From the NCBI GenBank assembly GCA_025403435.1, contig CM046331.1, positions 27,632,459 to 27,696,458 of the forward strand: a stretch of 64,000 bases of DNA. The letters run 5' to 3'. Of the stretch, positions 12,061 to 24,810 are shown one piece after another. The DNA comes from Artocarpus heterophyllus (Eukaryota; Streptophyta; Magnoliopsida; Rosales; Moraceae). Made by a program: the position numbers and the translations under genes. Every line of letters begins with the position of its first letter. Position 1 is the stretch's first letter. The notes under the pieces were generated by a model. It had not been told where the DNA came from and made no database searches. It was given only the letters and a program-made list of their open reading frames with translations.

Positions 12061-15000
12061 AAGAGAAATTGCTTGCTTTTTTTCTTCTTTTTCATAATTG
12101 CTATTGAGATAGCATGAAAATATCATTGACATTTTTGTCTAGGTGGAATGTAATTCCAAATAAGTAATAAAGCGAGAAATTTTTTGTGAAGTGAGGCTAA
12201 TAATAATCACAAAAAATGATGAAATGTAGTAAATTGTCTTCGATAAAATTAAAATTTAAAAAATGCATTTATTGTTATAGTGAGGAAATTTTTGGCCCTC
12301 ATTAAATGGTAATTATATGATTAAATCTTCTCTTATAATCAATTCTTTACTATTTTGTAATTGCAAAGGATAAGAAATTTCTCTCTCTCTAAATTCTTTA
12401 TCATGCATTTTATGAATGATTACACAAATAGTATTAGCAGAGAAAGCATTTTTTGTTTTAAAAAATATAGTAATTAATTTTTCTAGAGCCTATTACAAAG
12501 AATTTTTATTGAGGTAGAAGTACACATAATTTAATTGTTAAATTAATAAGTAAGAACTAGAACACATATTTTAAAATAGTTTAGGACAAGAAAATAGATT
12601 TCTTTTATTTTTTGCTTATAGGTTCTGAAAATACAAAAGTTCTACCGAGTATAACGTTATCTTTCCAAGAAAAATTTGAGAAAATTAAAATAACTACGAA
12701 TACATAATTTCAATAAGAAAAAAAATTAAATCTTACTTAGTATGAAAGTCAAGAAATAAAAACGCAATTCTTTTAAAGGATTTTAGTGGAAGAAAAATGA
12801 TCTCGAAGAAAATTAGCATCGAGGGTTTTTTTAGACTAAAATGTCAGAGGATTTTTGAACTGAGAGGCTTTTTGTCTTGTTTTCAAGCGTAAGATATGGT
12901 TCAAAATAAGCGAGGAGGTTTCTTTTATTCGTCTTTAAACTTGAAATTTTTTTTACTTATTTTATCTTATAATTAAAATAGAGTCATTTTACTGACCCTT
13001 TTTATAGTGTTTAATATTGTCAATTTTAACTAAAACTTTTAATTGTTATATTGTAAAACTCTCATTTATTATCATGTCAAAAAGAATAAGCTATATAAAG
13101 CTTTCACATTTACAGTTTTTAAACAATTAGTTAAGCTCTCACACACCTCGTTTTGCTTAAGGTATATTATGTCTAGAGTTTTAAATGCTTTTTCCCATTG
13201 GTAGGCAAAGGATTTGAAAATATGTTTAATATCAATCAAATTATATAGCATATAACTCGCAAATGTTGCTATTACTGTTGCTATATTCGGTACGATTAGA
13301 TTCTCAACGGCCCTACAATCGGAAATAAAATGTGAAAAAACAAGTCCAACGTTAAATATTTTCTTAAAAATGATGAACTTTAGCGCGATGTGATATCATC
13401 ATTTCAACATCAAAAATAATTAATACGATAAATACGTCATCCTCAAGCATTTGTGGACATCAAAAAAGGGAAAAAAGTTACCAGCTACTAAGTCACAATT
13501 AACGACCTCTTGCCATAATATAATTATGCAAATATATTTTGGTTTGTTCTAGATTAGATACAACTAGTGGTGGAGTTAGATTAAGCTGAGTGGATGCAAC
13601 CGCCCCCACTATCCAAGTTGCCTCTTTTATAGTTTAAGTCTAATATTAAATTTTTTTTACCTTTTTTTTTTTCTTATTTGCCTCTACCGAGACTTATTCT
13701 TGACAATATTTATACTAAAACTCTTAAAAAAAGTTTCAACCATGTCCTTGAATTTTATCTTTAAATTTTTAGAGCATTTAAAAATCTTGGTTTAAATCGT
13801 TCATTTGAATGAAAAACATTATAGCACTTTAAATTTTATAAGAAAAAATACTATAATAACCTTAGTTTGAAGCAAATGCTTTGGTTTAAACCAAGGTTTT
13901 CAAACAACTTATTATATTTCAATTTTAAAAATCACAATATTATATAAATTTATGATTTTGTAAATTGTAAATTTCAAAAATAGAATTAAACTCTATTAAA
14001 ATAGTAACAATGTGTTTTAGTTAAAAATTTTAGTTTAATTCATGCACCCATTGAAAAATTTTCTGGCTACTGGATACAACAATCCTTCTTCGGTGAGAAT
14101 ACCAACCGGTAATTTACACTTACAAGCCATTAGGTTGACATTGCTATTTTTATGGAAAATAACAATCAACATTGGATCTTTCAAATTCAGCCACACCAAT
14201 TAAAAAGGAAAAAAAAAAAGAGTTTAAAGAGTCTATTAAAAGTGGGTTGCTCTTTGCAAAACAGTCCTTCGATCATAAAAGTGCTCCTATCTAATGGTGT
14301 ACAATCTTGGAAACTAATAAATCTACGTAATAGATTGGATCAACTGTGAAAAATCAGTATAGTCATTGGAAACTAATTTCCTTAGGTCAAGGTTCCCCCC
14401 AAAAAAAAGATTGTTTCCTTGAACCAGGAAAGCTCCGTCTACAATGATAGAGTCGGACTTTAATCTATTTTAATTATTTAGCTTGAGAATATTGGAATCT
14501 TCAAACACATTTTAGGATCGTGAAATTAAAACATTTAAATTGGATATATATGCTAGAGTTTTCATGGATGTTGATTTGAAATTTACATTCATCGATGTTC
14601 GTTACTATACCAAAACAGGATTACACAATATCCCTTCCTCAAATTGCCTTCGTAGTCCTCTTCCTACTCCAAGTATTCAATGCTTTCGTCCAATTAACAT
14701 ACTTCGAGCAACAATCCTCTTTTAGCTCCTTAGACCTACTAAGGATTGATAAAGTGCACGGTGGCAACATAGGATTTGAGAGAAAAGTTTAAAGCCTAAA
14801 GATTACTGAGAGATCGCTTAGGTTTCTCTCACACTAAAGCTCTTAAAATAAAAATTGTAAAATGAATTTCCCAAATAAGCAAAGTCTTAGGTACAAGACG
14901 TGTCTAGATACATCCACTTGACCTAGAGTTGGATTTAAACTGTCGTGGTTCTCGCCAAAAAATTGAAGATTCTCTAACACAAATCAATTGAGAACAAATC

Positions 15001-15249
15001 AGTGTATAAACGAATTTTAGAAACAGATAAATTGTAAACAATGAGGTCCAATGTTAACTTTATGGGAGATTAGGTTATGTGGTTCAATCTTGCTAATTAT
15101 TATTATTTTGATTAGACTGCTCAAAGACCGGCTCAACTTTAAGGGTTTATTCAGGGTAATCTTGCTCAGGTTGGAGGTTCTTTTTCTATTCAGTCTTCTA
15201 CTCCTTAATTTATTAGCCAGTTTTGTCCTTATCCATTTGGCTATGAGGA

Positions 15250-15700
15250 GCCTTCTATGTATGCTATGATGGTACCTGACACAGGAGCCACCAATCACAC
15301 TACTTTTAATGTTTCCAATCTTATGGTGAAGATTGATTTTCATGGATATGAACAAGTTCACATTTCCCTTAAAATAATTATATTGATCATTTATTACATG
15401 TCTCTGAAATCATTAAGAACTAGCTCAGTCTATTTAAACTTACTTATGATAATAGTGTATATTTTAAGTTTCATGCCTCTTCTTGCATTGTTAAAGACAA
15501 GATAATTCACCATGTTTTGCCGAAAGGGGAGCTTAAAAAAGGTCTCTATTATGTGTTTGATCACTTACAAATCAATCAACAACATTCCAAGTCTACTCAG
15601 TCGGTCTCCTTGCTTCAAACCTCTTCATCATCCTTAAAGTATAAGCCATCATCTTTTGCTTCTTCCATGACATTTTGATCTTCACAGTATCCTTCTTATG
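15250..15700 (+). pseudogene. copia protease and GAG-pre-integrase fragment
   Basis: Contains the catalytic PDTGATNH motif at about 15275-15298, followed, after a frame change near 15400, by text typical of the copia protease/pre-integrase junction (YFKFH, then GLYYVFD at about 15540-15560). Stops and frame shifts prevent one reading frame. The upstream text QVGGSFSIQSST (about 15155-15200) fits the usual spacer between gag and protease. Confidence 0.75.
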
Positions 15701-15789
15701 TAAATAATATAAATAATTCTGTATATAAAGTATCTATGCATAATTCTACTGTACAGACAGTTTACTCTGTACGTACATAATTCTTCTCT

Positions 15790-16487
15790 TTTTGTCTTAT
15801 TTGGTTGCACAAACGTCTTGGCCATCCTTCTGAGAAAGTTATAGAAGTTGTTCTTACCAGATGTAATATCAAATCACTAATGAAATTAATTATGTTTGTC
15901 ACGCATTTTATTTGGGAAAGCTTCATAAATTGTCTTTTCCATTCTCTAATAGTACATGTTCTAAACCCTTGAAATTAGTTCATTCAGATTTTTTGGGACC
16001 TTCACCTTATATGTCAATTAATGGGTACAAATACCATATTCATATTACTGATTCTACTTTAGGTACTCATGGATTTACATGTCGAGACAAAAATTAGATG
16101 CTCTAAGTCCTTTTTAATTTTCAAAATCCAAGTGGAGTTACAATTATGCTACAAAATCTTAGCTCTTCAATTTATTGAGGTGGACGGTCTTGTAATTTTA
16201 CTAATCTACTAGAACAACATGGTATACTCCATAGAACTTCCTGCTTACATGCCCATGAACAAAATGGCCTAGCTAAAATAAAGCACGGAACAGTGATTGA
16301 ACATGGGCTAATCCTCTTGCCACACTCTTCAATGCCCTTTAGATTTTGGGATGAAGCCTTTAGAACATCTGTATTTCTTTCTAATATACTTCCCCCTTCA
16401 GTTTTAAATGGTAATACTCCTATGGAAAACTACTTTCCTAGGATTTTAATATTGGCATTATCTTATCAACTACAATATTTGATTTGA
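15790..16487 (+). pseudogene. copia integrase remnant, first part
   Basis: HKRLGHPS marks the zinc-binding/pre-integrase end, then PLKLVHSDFLGPSP (about 15968-16010) holds the first catalytic Asp. The second catalytic region (about 16170-16200) is scrambled. The block HEQNGLAKIKH (about 16255-16285) has Lys where the family usually keeps the third acidic residue. The frame reopens as FWDEAFRTSVFLSN (about 16347-16390). It is non-functional: frameshifts plus altered catalytic positions. Confidence 0.75.
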
Positions 16488-16489
16488 TT

Positions 16490-17330
16490 TGATTTGATTT
16501 TGTGACTAATATGCTATAGGAATTGGTTCTGGAAAATTTTAGTTTTTTGTTTTTCCTGTTTTGATAAAGTCAAAATTACTTGTTTTTGGAAACCTTGATT
16601 AATTGGTCTTTGATATGCAGCAAGAAATATGTGTTTTTTGGAAATTGTTTCAAAATCAGTTATTGTGTTTGATTTGTTCAAAGTCAACTTTTGATAATTT
16701 TTAGAAGTTAAAATTAGATGAGTTACTTGATTTGCAAAGATGCTTGTGTTTTGTTCTATAACTCGTCCAAGTACATGAAGCTCTCCATCAGAATTGTACT
16801 GCTTCGAATTCGAGATTTCAAGATTTCATCTCGTGTAGATTTTGTTTCTAGACTTGCAGATCTGTTGCCATATTGTTGTAACAAGATTAGCAACAGAATT
16901 TGGACAGATGATTATTTTGAAGATTACGTTAGATAGCATTTTGGCTATTTATATTGAGTCTCACAATAGTCTTAGTACGTTTTTTGAGTCTCAGAATTAC
17001 AGAGAGATTATTTGTGAGCGTTTTGTTTCTTTTATTTTTTTAGGAAAAGAGATTTTGGTTTTTGGGAGAAAACTTTGAGTTGAAGGGATTTCAACTTTTA
17101 AATCGAGGGGATCTCACTGAACATATTCATTGGGTAGTTATGAGTCATAGGCATAATACTTAGAAAGGGAGTCTCGGGATAAATAAGCTCAATTGATTTG
17201 TAACTCTGTTTACTTAATAAAGTGTTCATACGTCTGGGTGTGGCCCTCGCGAATATAGGTTGTTGCCGAACTACAATACCAATCTCTTGTCTCTATTTAC
17301 TATTTTATGCTTATTATAAACTTGTTACAA
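16490..17330 (+). mobile_element. LTR-like insertion in the copia integrase (probable solo LTR)
   Basis: About 840 bp with no integrase similarity interrupts the domain. Its right half has features of a copia-type LTR: a poly-A-signal-like AATAAAG at 17216, GTGTGGCCCTCGCGAATATAG and GTTGTTGCCGAACTAC (about 17236-17275), and TTGTTACA at 17322-17329. The left part begins after a TTTGA/TGATT repeat (16480-16500) with TGTGACTAAT at 16501. TGTGAC...GTTACA would be plausible termini, but I do not find a matching 5-bp target duplication, so the limits are uncertain. Confidence 0.55.
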
Positions 17331-17369
17331 TAAACTTAAACATAAGCTTGGTAAAACAGATGACCGGTG

Positions 17370-18086
17370 CTTTCATACTTCAAACTAAACCAGGTTACTC
17401 CTCACACAAATTTCAATCTCACTCTAGTCCTCGCTCTCTTCTTATGTATAGTCTAAGTCGCAGAGGGTATACATGTCTTGACAAGTTTGGCAGAGTTTTT
17501 ATTTGTCAAGACGTAGTCTTTGATGTCTATTTTTTTATTTTCTATCTCTTCCTCGTCTCACCGTAAAAGTTTCGTACTTGTTAGTTCTTCCTCTCTTCCT
17601 CCAAACCTGGTCAGTTCTCTATCTATTTCCAATCCTGGAGTTTCATGTCCTCCTACAGTGATCAATATTACTAACTATAGCACTCAAGTTGTTTCTCAAG
17701 TACCTTGTGCAAGTTCAGGACAATCAGTTCAACCTGAGGTTGAAACATTAGAACAACTAACTTTACTTCATGCTAGATCTGGCAGAAAAAGAGGGAAGAG
17801 ATCTGTTTCTATTGAAAATACTCATCCTATGGCGACAATTCTCGGATATGGTGTAGTTAAGCCTAAGGTGTTCTTCATCATGATCGGTATAGAACTTGCT
17901 TCAACAGATGATGCAATATATAGAACCTTAGTGGAAGCAAGCAATGCTAGATGAATTTTTAGCCCTTCTTAGAAAGAGCACATGGTCTTTAGTGAAGTTA
18001 GCAGAGGAGAGGAGAGCTATTGGTTGTAAGTAGGCGTTTAGAATAATGGAGAATCCTAATGTCATAATAAATAAGTACAAGGCGTG
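17370..18086 (+). pseudogene. copia integrase C-terminus, linker and reverse-transcriptase start
   Basis: Resumes after the insert with the block YSLSRRGYTCLDKFGRVF (17445-17500) and VVFD. A Ser-rich linker and NTHPMATILGYGVVKPKVF (about 17815-17875) follow, the latter the conserved lead-in to copia reverse transcriptase. The reverse-transcriptase start is recognisable from 17947 (DEFLALL then TWSLV and RRAIGCK) but ends near 18086, where similarity stops. Confidence 0.75.
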
Positions 18087-18418
18087 ATACAACATGAACG
18101 TTACAAAAACTCCAAAAGCGATATGAACAATTAAATATATTTCTCTAGAAAATATTGTATAACCTTATGGGTTACAACATTACCCTCATAAGGGGTAGGT
18201 TATACTTCTTGTGAGAGAGTGAGGTTGTAAGCTAACAATACTCTATTTTTCTTGTACAATATTAAGGGGTATAAATGGTGCTAAAACACTACAAATGAAT
18301 AGAAGGTAAGTTCCACGATATAAGGCCTACAGATGAGAAGGGTTATGACCCCATATGATAGGCCCACATAAAAGACAATTTGTGAGAAAGATTATGATCT
18401 CACATAAATAGGCCCCAT
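18087..18418. other. short repeat-bearing interval before the solo LTR
   Basis: No coding region. It contains text (about 18255-18345: CAATATTAAGGGG...GAAGGTAAGTTCCACGATATAAG) that reappears on the other side of the solo LTR at 20690-20770. It also holds two phrases of the type TTATGACCCCATATGATAGGCCC within 18340-18415. These are probably pieces of an older repeat. Confidence 0.45.
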
Positions 18419-18423
18419 GATAT
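18419..18423. repeat. target-site duplication GATAT (left)
   Basis: Immediate left flank of the solo LTR. An identical GATAT lies at 20592-20596. Confidence 0.85.
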
Positions 18424-20591
18424 TGTAACGCGTCAAAATTAATTAAGTATTATTAGTGTATAAAATGATAGATTAGTATGTCATGATATGTTTTTAAACT
18501 TAATTTGATTATTTTGTGATATTTTTAAATTAATGTTATTAATAATTATTTTAATCATTTAATTACTGTTGATTATTTTTAGTTGTTATTTTGAATTTGG
18601 AACAAAATAATTTGTTAAGTACCAAATAGCCCCTTTTTGCAAAACCATGGGTGGCACACGGTTTCTACATAGTGAAATCACCCACCTTTTTCCTTTATTT
18701 AATCTCTCTCTCCCTCTTTCTTTCCCTAACTCAACTCACTCTCTCTCCCTCCCTTTCCTTACCACTGTTCTCTCTCTTTCTCTCTCATTCTCTCAAATTT
18801 TTGATTCAAAAATCAAGCCCAAGCTTCGGTTTTCAGTGGATTAGAAGCTCAGGAATGCGTTTGAAAGATCATAAACTCGATTTAAAGCTTAAATCCAAGG
18901 TTAGTTTGTTTATTTTTAAAAAATTTAAACTTTTTCAAAATTTTCTAAAATTCCTTAGAAAGTTGTAATCTAAGTATTATGAGCTTAGAAAACCTTAAAT
19001 CTAAGTTAGTGAAACTCAAAACATCTAGAATCTAAGCCTAGTTTGATTAAAAATGAATTTGAATCAAGTTTTTCTATTTTCCCTCTATTTTTTCATTTTC
19101 AGATTTCTTTGAGATTTTCTATGCAAATCTTGTTTAAACTAGTTTAAAGCTGTTCTATTATTTTTTCTATTATGTATGAGTGTTTTGTATGCCTGAGAAT
19201 TGAGAAAACAGGTTGAAAATGAGGATTTGAGCTCGGGGAGACCGAGACTTGAATTCTAGAAAATTCTAAAATTTTCAGTTTGGCAAGCTGAACTTGAAGT
19301 TCGGCAGGCCAAATTCATGAGTCCAATAGGCCGGACTCATACCTTCGGCAGGCCAATCCTAATTTGCTGGTAGGTTGAACTGCACAGTTCGGTAGGTCGG
19401 ACCAAGGGAATCGACAGACCGATCGGACTTTGCAAAAATTTGTCGTTTTTCACCCGTTTTTACTGTTTTGAACCCCGATAGAGATTTCAATCTTGCAGTA
19501 TGATTTCATGGACTTGAATGGCACACTAGGACACTATGGGATAGTTTAGCAACATAGGATATCTTAAGCTAGGTACTGAAAAACTTTAGTTTATATTTAA
19601 GGTTGTTCATGGTTTCATGGAATTAGCGTATAACGGATTAGGACTATGGTATTGGAAATCAGCATAGATATTAAGGTAGGAATTCTACCCATTTTCTTTT
19701 GGTAGCCATGTTTTTAAATAGTTTTGGCCTTAAAATGATTTCTTTCAAAATGTTTTCAATGAATGTCTGAAAATGATTTTTATCGGTTGTTTTCATAAAC
19801 TGTTGAATGAGATGATATTCGTAATGAACCACATAATGAATGTAAATGAATATACTTGGCAAAATGAGATTTTAATAATTAAGGAAATGTATAAATGGGC
19901 ATGATGCCATACTCAGAGATCAGGTCGTGTTGAGTGCGACCTTGGGGGCAGATCTTGAAACCCAGCTGGGCCACTATGGTGGTGATAATTATGGTTTGCC
20001 TAAGAAAGATAAAAGGTACTTTCTAGGATGAACTGATTTTGATAAGGACAATTTAAATGAATTTATTTATTCAATACTGTTTTCTGATTGTTTTTCTTGA
20101 ATGACAAATTTTATGTTCAAATTATTTATCTATTTTAAAGCATAGTCCTACTGACCTTTCGCTCACTTTTTATTTATTTTCAACCCTTTTCTCCCTCTAA
20201 GTGGAATTCAGCTTAGTATTGATGGAGAGTCCACCGACTGAACTCGTGAGCAGTAGAAGACCCCAAATAGGTTATTTTTTTAATTAATCAAGGCATGTAT
20301 CATATCAATTTCTTTTATTTGGACTGTGGTTGTAAATTTAAGTTATGTCGCTACTATATGTGTATACAAAGTTGTGGGCCCGGTGGGACCCAACACGTAT
20401 TTCCTTTACTTTATCTTATTTTATTTTACTTTCACCTGTCTTTTTATTATTATAATAATTGTTTTAAAAAGTTTTAAATTGTCAGGTTTTTCATAAATAA
20501 TCAAATTCTTTAATTTGTGTTTTAAATTAAAATTTGGCTTAATTAACTTAAATAATCCCCCACGTCACCTCCCGTACTCCAGAGCGTGACA
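18424..20591 (+). mobile_element. solo LTR of a Ty3/gypsy-like element, 2168 bp
   Basis: Begins TGTAACGCGTCAAAATT and ends GAGCGTGACA, an imperfect inverted pair (TGTAACGCGT / TGTCACGCTC). It is flanked on both sides by the 5-bp duplication GATAT. There is no internal coding region. It shares with the chromovirus LTRs at 49666 and 58165 an array of TTCGGCAGGCC-type motifs (19258-19430) and a CT-rich leader (18690-18800). Orientation follows that motif order. It is best read as the product of LTR-LTR recombination that removed the internal region. Confidence 0.85.
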
Positions 20592-20596
20592 GATAT
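20592..20596. repeat. target-site duplication GATAT (right)
   Basis: Immediate right flank of the solo LTR. Identical to 18419-18423. Confidence 0.85.
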
Positions 20597-20939
20597 CCTG
20601 AGCCATCCTAGTCTCATAGATAGATGGTAATATTATGTCACGACTCACCACAAGTGTGTACAATATGACCAATTAATATATTTCCTTGAACAATATTAAG
20701 GGCCATTAGTAGCCCTAAAACATTATACTTGGACAGAAGGTGAGTTCTATAATATAAGCCAAAGATGAGACTCACTTTTCAGTATCTATGTTGTTAATTA
20801 AAGTATAGTCAACGGACATGTGAGACAGAAACAAGAACAAGTATTGTTGACTCAATTAAGTCCTTAAGAGAAGTGGGAACTAAAAACAGTATTACATTGC
20901 TGAATAAGTACTCCTAAGTGTTAATGAAACAATTGTATT

Positions 20940-21070
20940 ATGTTTGGGGGCATTGATTTAAACCAAATGGTTCAAATTTTACGACATGTGAAAGCTTAAT
21001 TTTTTGTTTTATTTTATAATATATAAGAACTTTACACTGTTATTAGTTTAAATCAGTATATCAAACGTAT
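20940..21070. repeat. MITE-like insertion private to copy B
   Basis: Copy A reads continuously from AATGAAACAAATTAATATGATACC (about 801-825). Copy B has about 130 bp inserted at the same point, running from TGTTTGGGGGCATTG to ATATCAAACGTA, with the family core ACATGTGAAAGCTT. The paralogous empty site supports real insertion. The target duplication is not clear. Confidence 0.65.
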
Positions 21071-23777
21071 GGTTAATATGATACCAATAATTAATATCAC
21101 ATCGTTTCCCTGCAATATTTTTTTTAAATGACCAATTACAATGTATATATTTGCGCAATATGTTTTTGTCTTTTTACAGTACACTGGTGCAACGGATGCA
21201 TGCATTTCGCTTTATGCCTCATTCGTTGGTTATGTCAGGTCTTGCTCTTGTTCACAATAGCGTCATATTTTATCGTTTTCTTTTTTTCTTTTTCAAAATG
21301 AAAAGCTTATGTATTCAATTGTTACCAACATCGACCAAACCAAAGAAAAGTGTGAAGCTTTTTATTTATTTCTAAAATTCGTGGATGTAAAATTAAAACT
21401 AAAGGTCGATGCGTATAGAACCTGCATCTATTGGTAAGAATGCCATTCACTAGTGTTTTATAGCTAGCCTAGTTAATAGGATTATTTTTATATTTATCCA
21501 ATGAATAATACTAAAATGTTTGAGAGCATTAGTTCAAACTAATAGTTTGACCATTTTGTTAAAATTATTGTGACATGTGAGAACTTTATATTATTATACT
21601 AACCAAAAGTTTTAGTTGAAACTATTATTTATATATCATTTTGTCCTCTAACTTTTAAAATATGTCATTCTATTTTTTAAAATTTTCTTTCGTTACCAAA
21701 TAAGTCTTTTATGTCTAATTCTGTTAGTTTCTAGATATTTTTGTAAATCATCATTTTTATATTTGCCCCCAAACTATGTTAGTTGTTAAGTCACTTTGCC
21801 TCATTGCTTTTAAAATGCGCCCCTCCAGAATATATTTCCCATTCAGATCTATCTCGTCTTTGTTTTATCTTGTTAAGGTCTCTTTTTCTGCACTTGAAAG
21901 GTGAGTTTTAATTTTCATTTTTCTCCCCCCTTAAACCATTCTTTGTGTTAACGTTCAAAGTGGACTGTTGATGAATATTTTCATGTAGGTTGTTAAGGGT
22001 ATATGGAGTAGATTGACATGTGGAGGTCCCCAAAGAAGAATTAAGTTATCAAGCAAAACAAAATTAGACAAAAGCAGGTTATTTACTGATGGAACGGATT
22101 TGGAGAGTACAAACTCACACATTTTAAAAGTTTGGAGGATAAAGGACATAAGTAACATAATGTGAGTCAAAAAAACAATACAAAAAAAGCCCAAAACTAA
22201 TATAATTGGATAGAAATGGGTTATTTTGTTAAGGAACAAAGTTTAAGGAACGGAGTGGCTCATTTTGAAAGTTTGAAAGCAAAAATGAAAAGTGACGTGT
22301 AGATCAAGTGACAAACATAAAAATGATCCTACGGTTCTAGTTTATAATTTTGTTTCAACATATGATGCTTATTTTTTTCCGCATCCATGCGCAAGCAAGT
22401 TAGAAACTTGATAGCTCACTTGATGTTTAATGGATTTGTGAGTTGCTATTTATGTATCAAGTCCTGATTCAAGTTTCAATAGACACAATCAAAAAAATAA
22501 AAATTAAATTTTAAAAAGAGCAAATGTAAGTTTGGTCATGTATTTATACAACATTTAACTTGTTTAAATATGACATCTAAACTTATATATGTTGGACTAC
22601 ATTTATTTAATGTTACATGTAAACAAGTTGAATGTTACACAAACATACAAACAAACTACATCATGAACATGAAGAAACTTATAAGTGCTGTAACAATCCG
22701 GTTGCCTAATTTGAGACTATTTCAAAATATTTATAGAGCCTTGTCATAAATGATTAAAAAACAATGGGGCATGTCGACCCACCATAAAAGGTCCCATCTA
22801 TATGGGAAAAAAAATAAAAAGAAACAAAAAAAAAAAAAGGACCCACCTATATTTAGTCCATTTTTCAGTGAGACGAAGAGGCAAACAAAAGAAGCCCTTC
22901 TCGTCTCGTGGGACCCTATGGGACAGTGTATTTGAAGAGACTCAAAATAAAGGGCTAAAAGGAAAGCCAGCAAGCTTTGCTTATTAATGAGAGTTGTGTC
23001 ACAAAGTGTTCTTATTGCTGAAAGGAGAGTTTTAGGGTTGCACTTTAATGAGAAAAATCTTTTGCCTCAGCGCAAATTATCAGAAACAAAAGTCACAGCT
23101 TTTCCAACATAGATTACTGTTTCTTTTACAGTAAGTATAGTATAATACACAGTATATTCAACTCTATATTCAGACAAAGCACTTCATTTAAGCACTGACA
23201 AGTCATCCTTAATCATTAGAACATGTAAAATTTTATATGCTAATGACACAACTCCAAGAGAGAGAGAGAGAAGGAAAGAACTGAAAGTTAAACATTTGGT
23301 AGTTTATATATTTCGTTGAACACTTGCAGTTGGTGTATATACTTTGGTAGACGAGATTTGAAGTACTTAAGTAATGAATTTGTGTTCTTTCCTTCTTTTT
23401 CTTAATATATTTTATAAGTTAAGAGTAATGTACATTTCAGTAGAGAAACGACTGATTCTTTTAGTTCTTATTTCTTTCTTTTGCCGGAAGATTTATACTT
23501 AAGTCAGAAAATCTTACTCCATTTGAATTTCAAAACTTTATTTATATTAGGGATGTTGGCGACTGAGACAAAACCAACCCTTTCTTGGTTGTATTATGCT
23601 TGGCATGAAAGAAAAATTAATCTCAACCGTTAAAAACTACTTTTGTTGGGTGAGACTCAACAAGATAAAAATTTAGCATCCAAATCTATTTCGGCCCTTA
23701 TCTAATGTCTAAAAGGGAGTCGTACAACGTGAGTAAATTTAAGTGATATTTATCTTTTTATACGTGTTTTTTTGTCT

Positions 23778-24178
23778 ATTTAAAAGCTATACCTTCAGTT
23801 TTTGTCCTTATTAAATCCATATATATTTTTAGATTAGATTTGATATACTAATTTATACCTTATCTCGATCAAAAATTAATTTGGACTTTTAAATAGCCAA
23901 ATTCTCCTTTAAAAAGAGATATAAAAAAAAAAAAACTAAAACTTTCAAAAATTAAAAGGAAAAAAAGCACACAAAAAAAACTATTTTGAGGATATTTTTA
24001 AGGTCAAAACCGCAAGTTTAACGTCTTTTAAATTTTTTTCAGCTTTCTATTTGAGGGTATTTTGGGCATTTTTAAGTTAGAATCAAGCATTGACCTTAAA
24101 AAGGTATAAATTTATATATTAAATATGAAATGAAAGTACATTCAATAAGATCAACAACCAAAAGCATAGTCTTTAAAT
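23778..24178. mobile_element. MITE, three-copy family, copy 1
   Basis: Left end ATTTAAAAGCTATACCTTCA is inverted at the right end (AAAAGCATAGTCTTTAAAT). The interior has an A-rich block (about 23925-23990) and GAGGGTATTTTGGGC. It is missing from the corresponding place in copy A (about 3690). The relatives at 27140-27520 and 34305-34745 share the order of blocks: a TATACCTTC or ACTATAC start, TTAACxxTTAAAAT...CAAATT, an A-rich tract, GAGGGT(G/A)TT, then TAAATTTATGTAT. Confidence 0.65.
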
Positions 24179-24583
24179 AAATCTAAAAAAGATTATATAA
24201 AAAGATAAAATAGCTGTGAATTTAACTGTGACTATATAGTAGTTAATTATGTTTAAACGTCATTTTAGTATCAAAATCTTGAGGGAAATTAGATTTTAGC
24301 TAGCTAAAGGTCAAAGTCAATAAGCCATGATAGCTAGATATACAACACATTAGCTAGTAATTAATTTTTGTGCCTACATTTTCATGGTTATATAGCATGA
24401 GGACTAAAAGTCATTGATTCAACTTTGGCCTAAAAGTTATTTATACATACATCTTCCTTGGCCCTTGATTTATTCCCTTGTACAAATATCTTCAAACATA
24501 TTACATGTAAACTGAATAGAGAACACTTGGCTCTTTTTTCACTCCATATTCTTCAACATACATTATTGTTGGGGTCCTACTTT

Positions 24584-24810
24584 TCATAGAAGAAACCTTT
24601 GGAGCCCAACTTTCTGAGCAGTGTCTTGAACATCTTTCTGGTTTTGCCGTTTGTATTCTTTGAAGCTGAACTTCCTAAAATGACCGGTTGGCTATAGCTC
24701 TTCACCGTTGCTTCATCGGATGCGCAGTAGAAATATGCAGCAGAAAACTTCTCGAATTGAGAGGCAACCACCCGGTGTTTTATGCTTTTGTAAACTCCCT
24801 TGCTCAAGGC
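24584..24810 (-). pseudogene. GA2ox8-like copy B, exon 3
   Basis: The acceptor AG at 24812-24811 is kept. KHRVVASQF retains the distal iron-ligand His. KFSAAYF has Lys in place of the Arg that binds 2-oxoglutarate. A 1-nt deletion near 24678 (after the SQP block) sends the reading frame into about 30 unrelated residues. The ancestral stop corresponds to TGA at 24584-24586. Confidence 0.88.

Larger units (their letters stand above)
10348..15000. other. gene-free interval between pseudogene A and the copia remnant
   Basis: No intact gene is visible. The stretch holds a MITE-like unit (11173-11311), a LINE zinc-finger remnant (about 11660-12060), fragments of the AAGCTCTCACA family at 13000-13150, a partial GTGGTGGAG-type end at 13566-13640, and otherwise AT-rich sequence. 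10348-10430 is the likely old leader or promoter of pseudogene A. Confidence 0.6.
15110..18086 (+). mobile_element. degenerate Ty1/copia retrotransposon, internal region
   Basis: Ordered copia domains on the plus strand are broken by many stops and frameshifts. They are an aspartic protease with DTGA (15278-15289), a GAG-pre-integrase block LHKRLGHPS (about 15804-15830), an integrase core (15912-16487), the integrase C-terminal segment with the YSLSRRGYTCLD block (about 17440-17500), the HPM-x-T...KPK linker (about 17815-17870), and the very start of reverse transcriptase (17947-18086). Gag, most of reverse transcriptase, RNase H and both of its own LTRs are missing. An LTR-like insert at about 16490-17330 splits the integrase. 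Confidence 0.85.

Noticed and set aside
17520..17954. 144-codon frame as a novel plant gene
   Set aside because: It contains the HPM...KPK lead-in to copia reverse transcriptase and lies between other copia domains.
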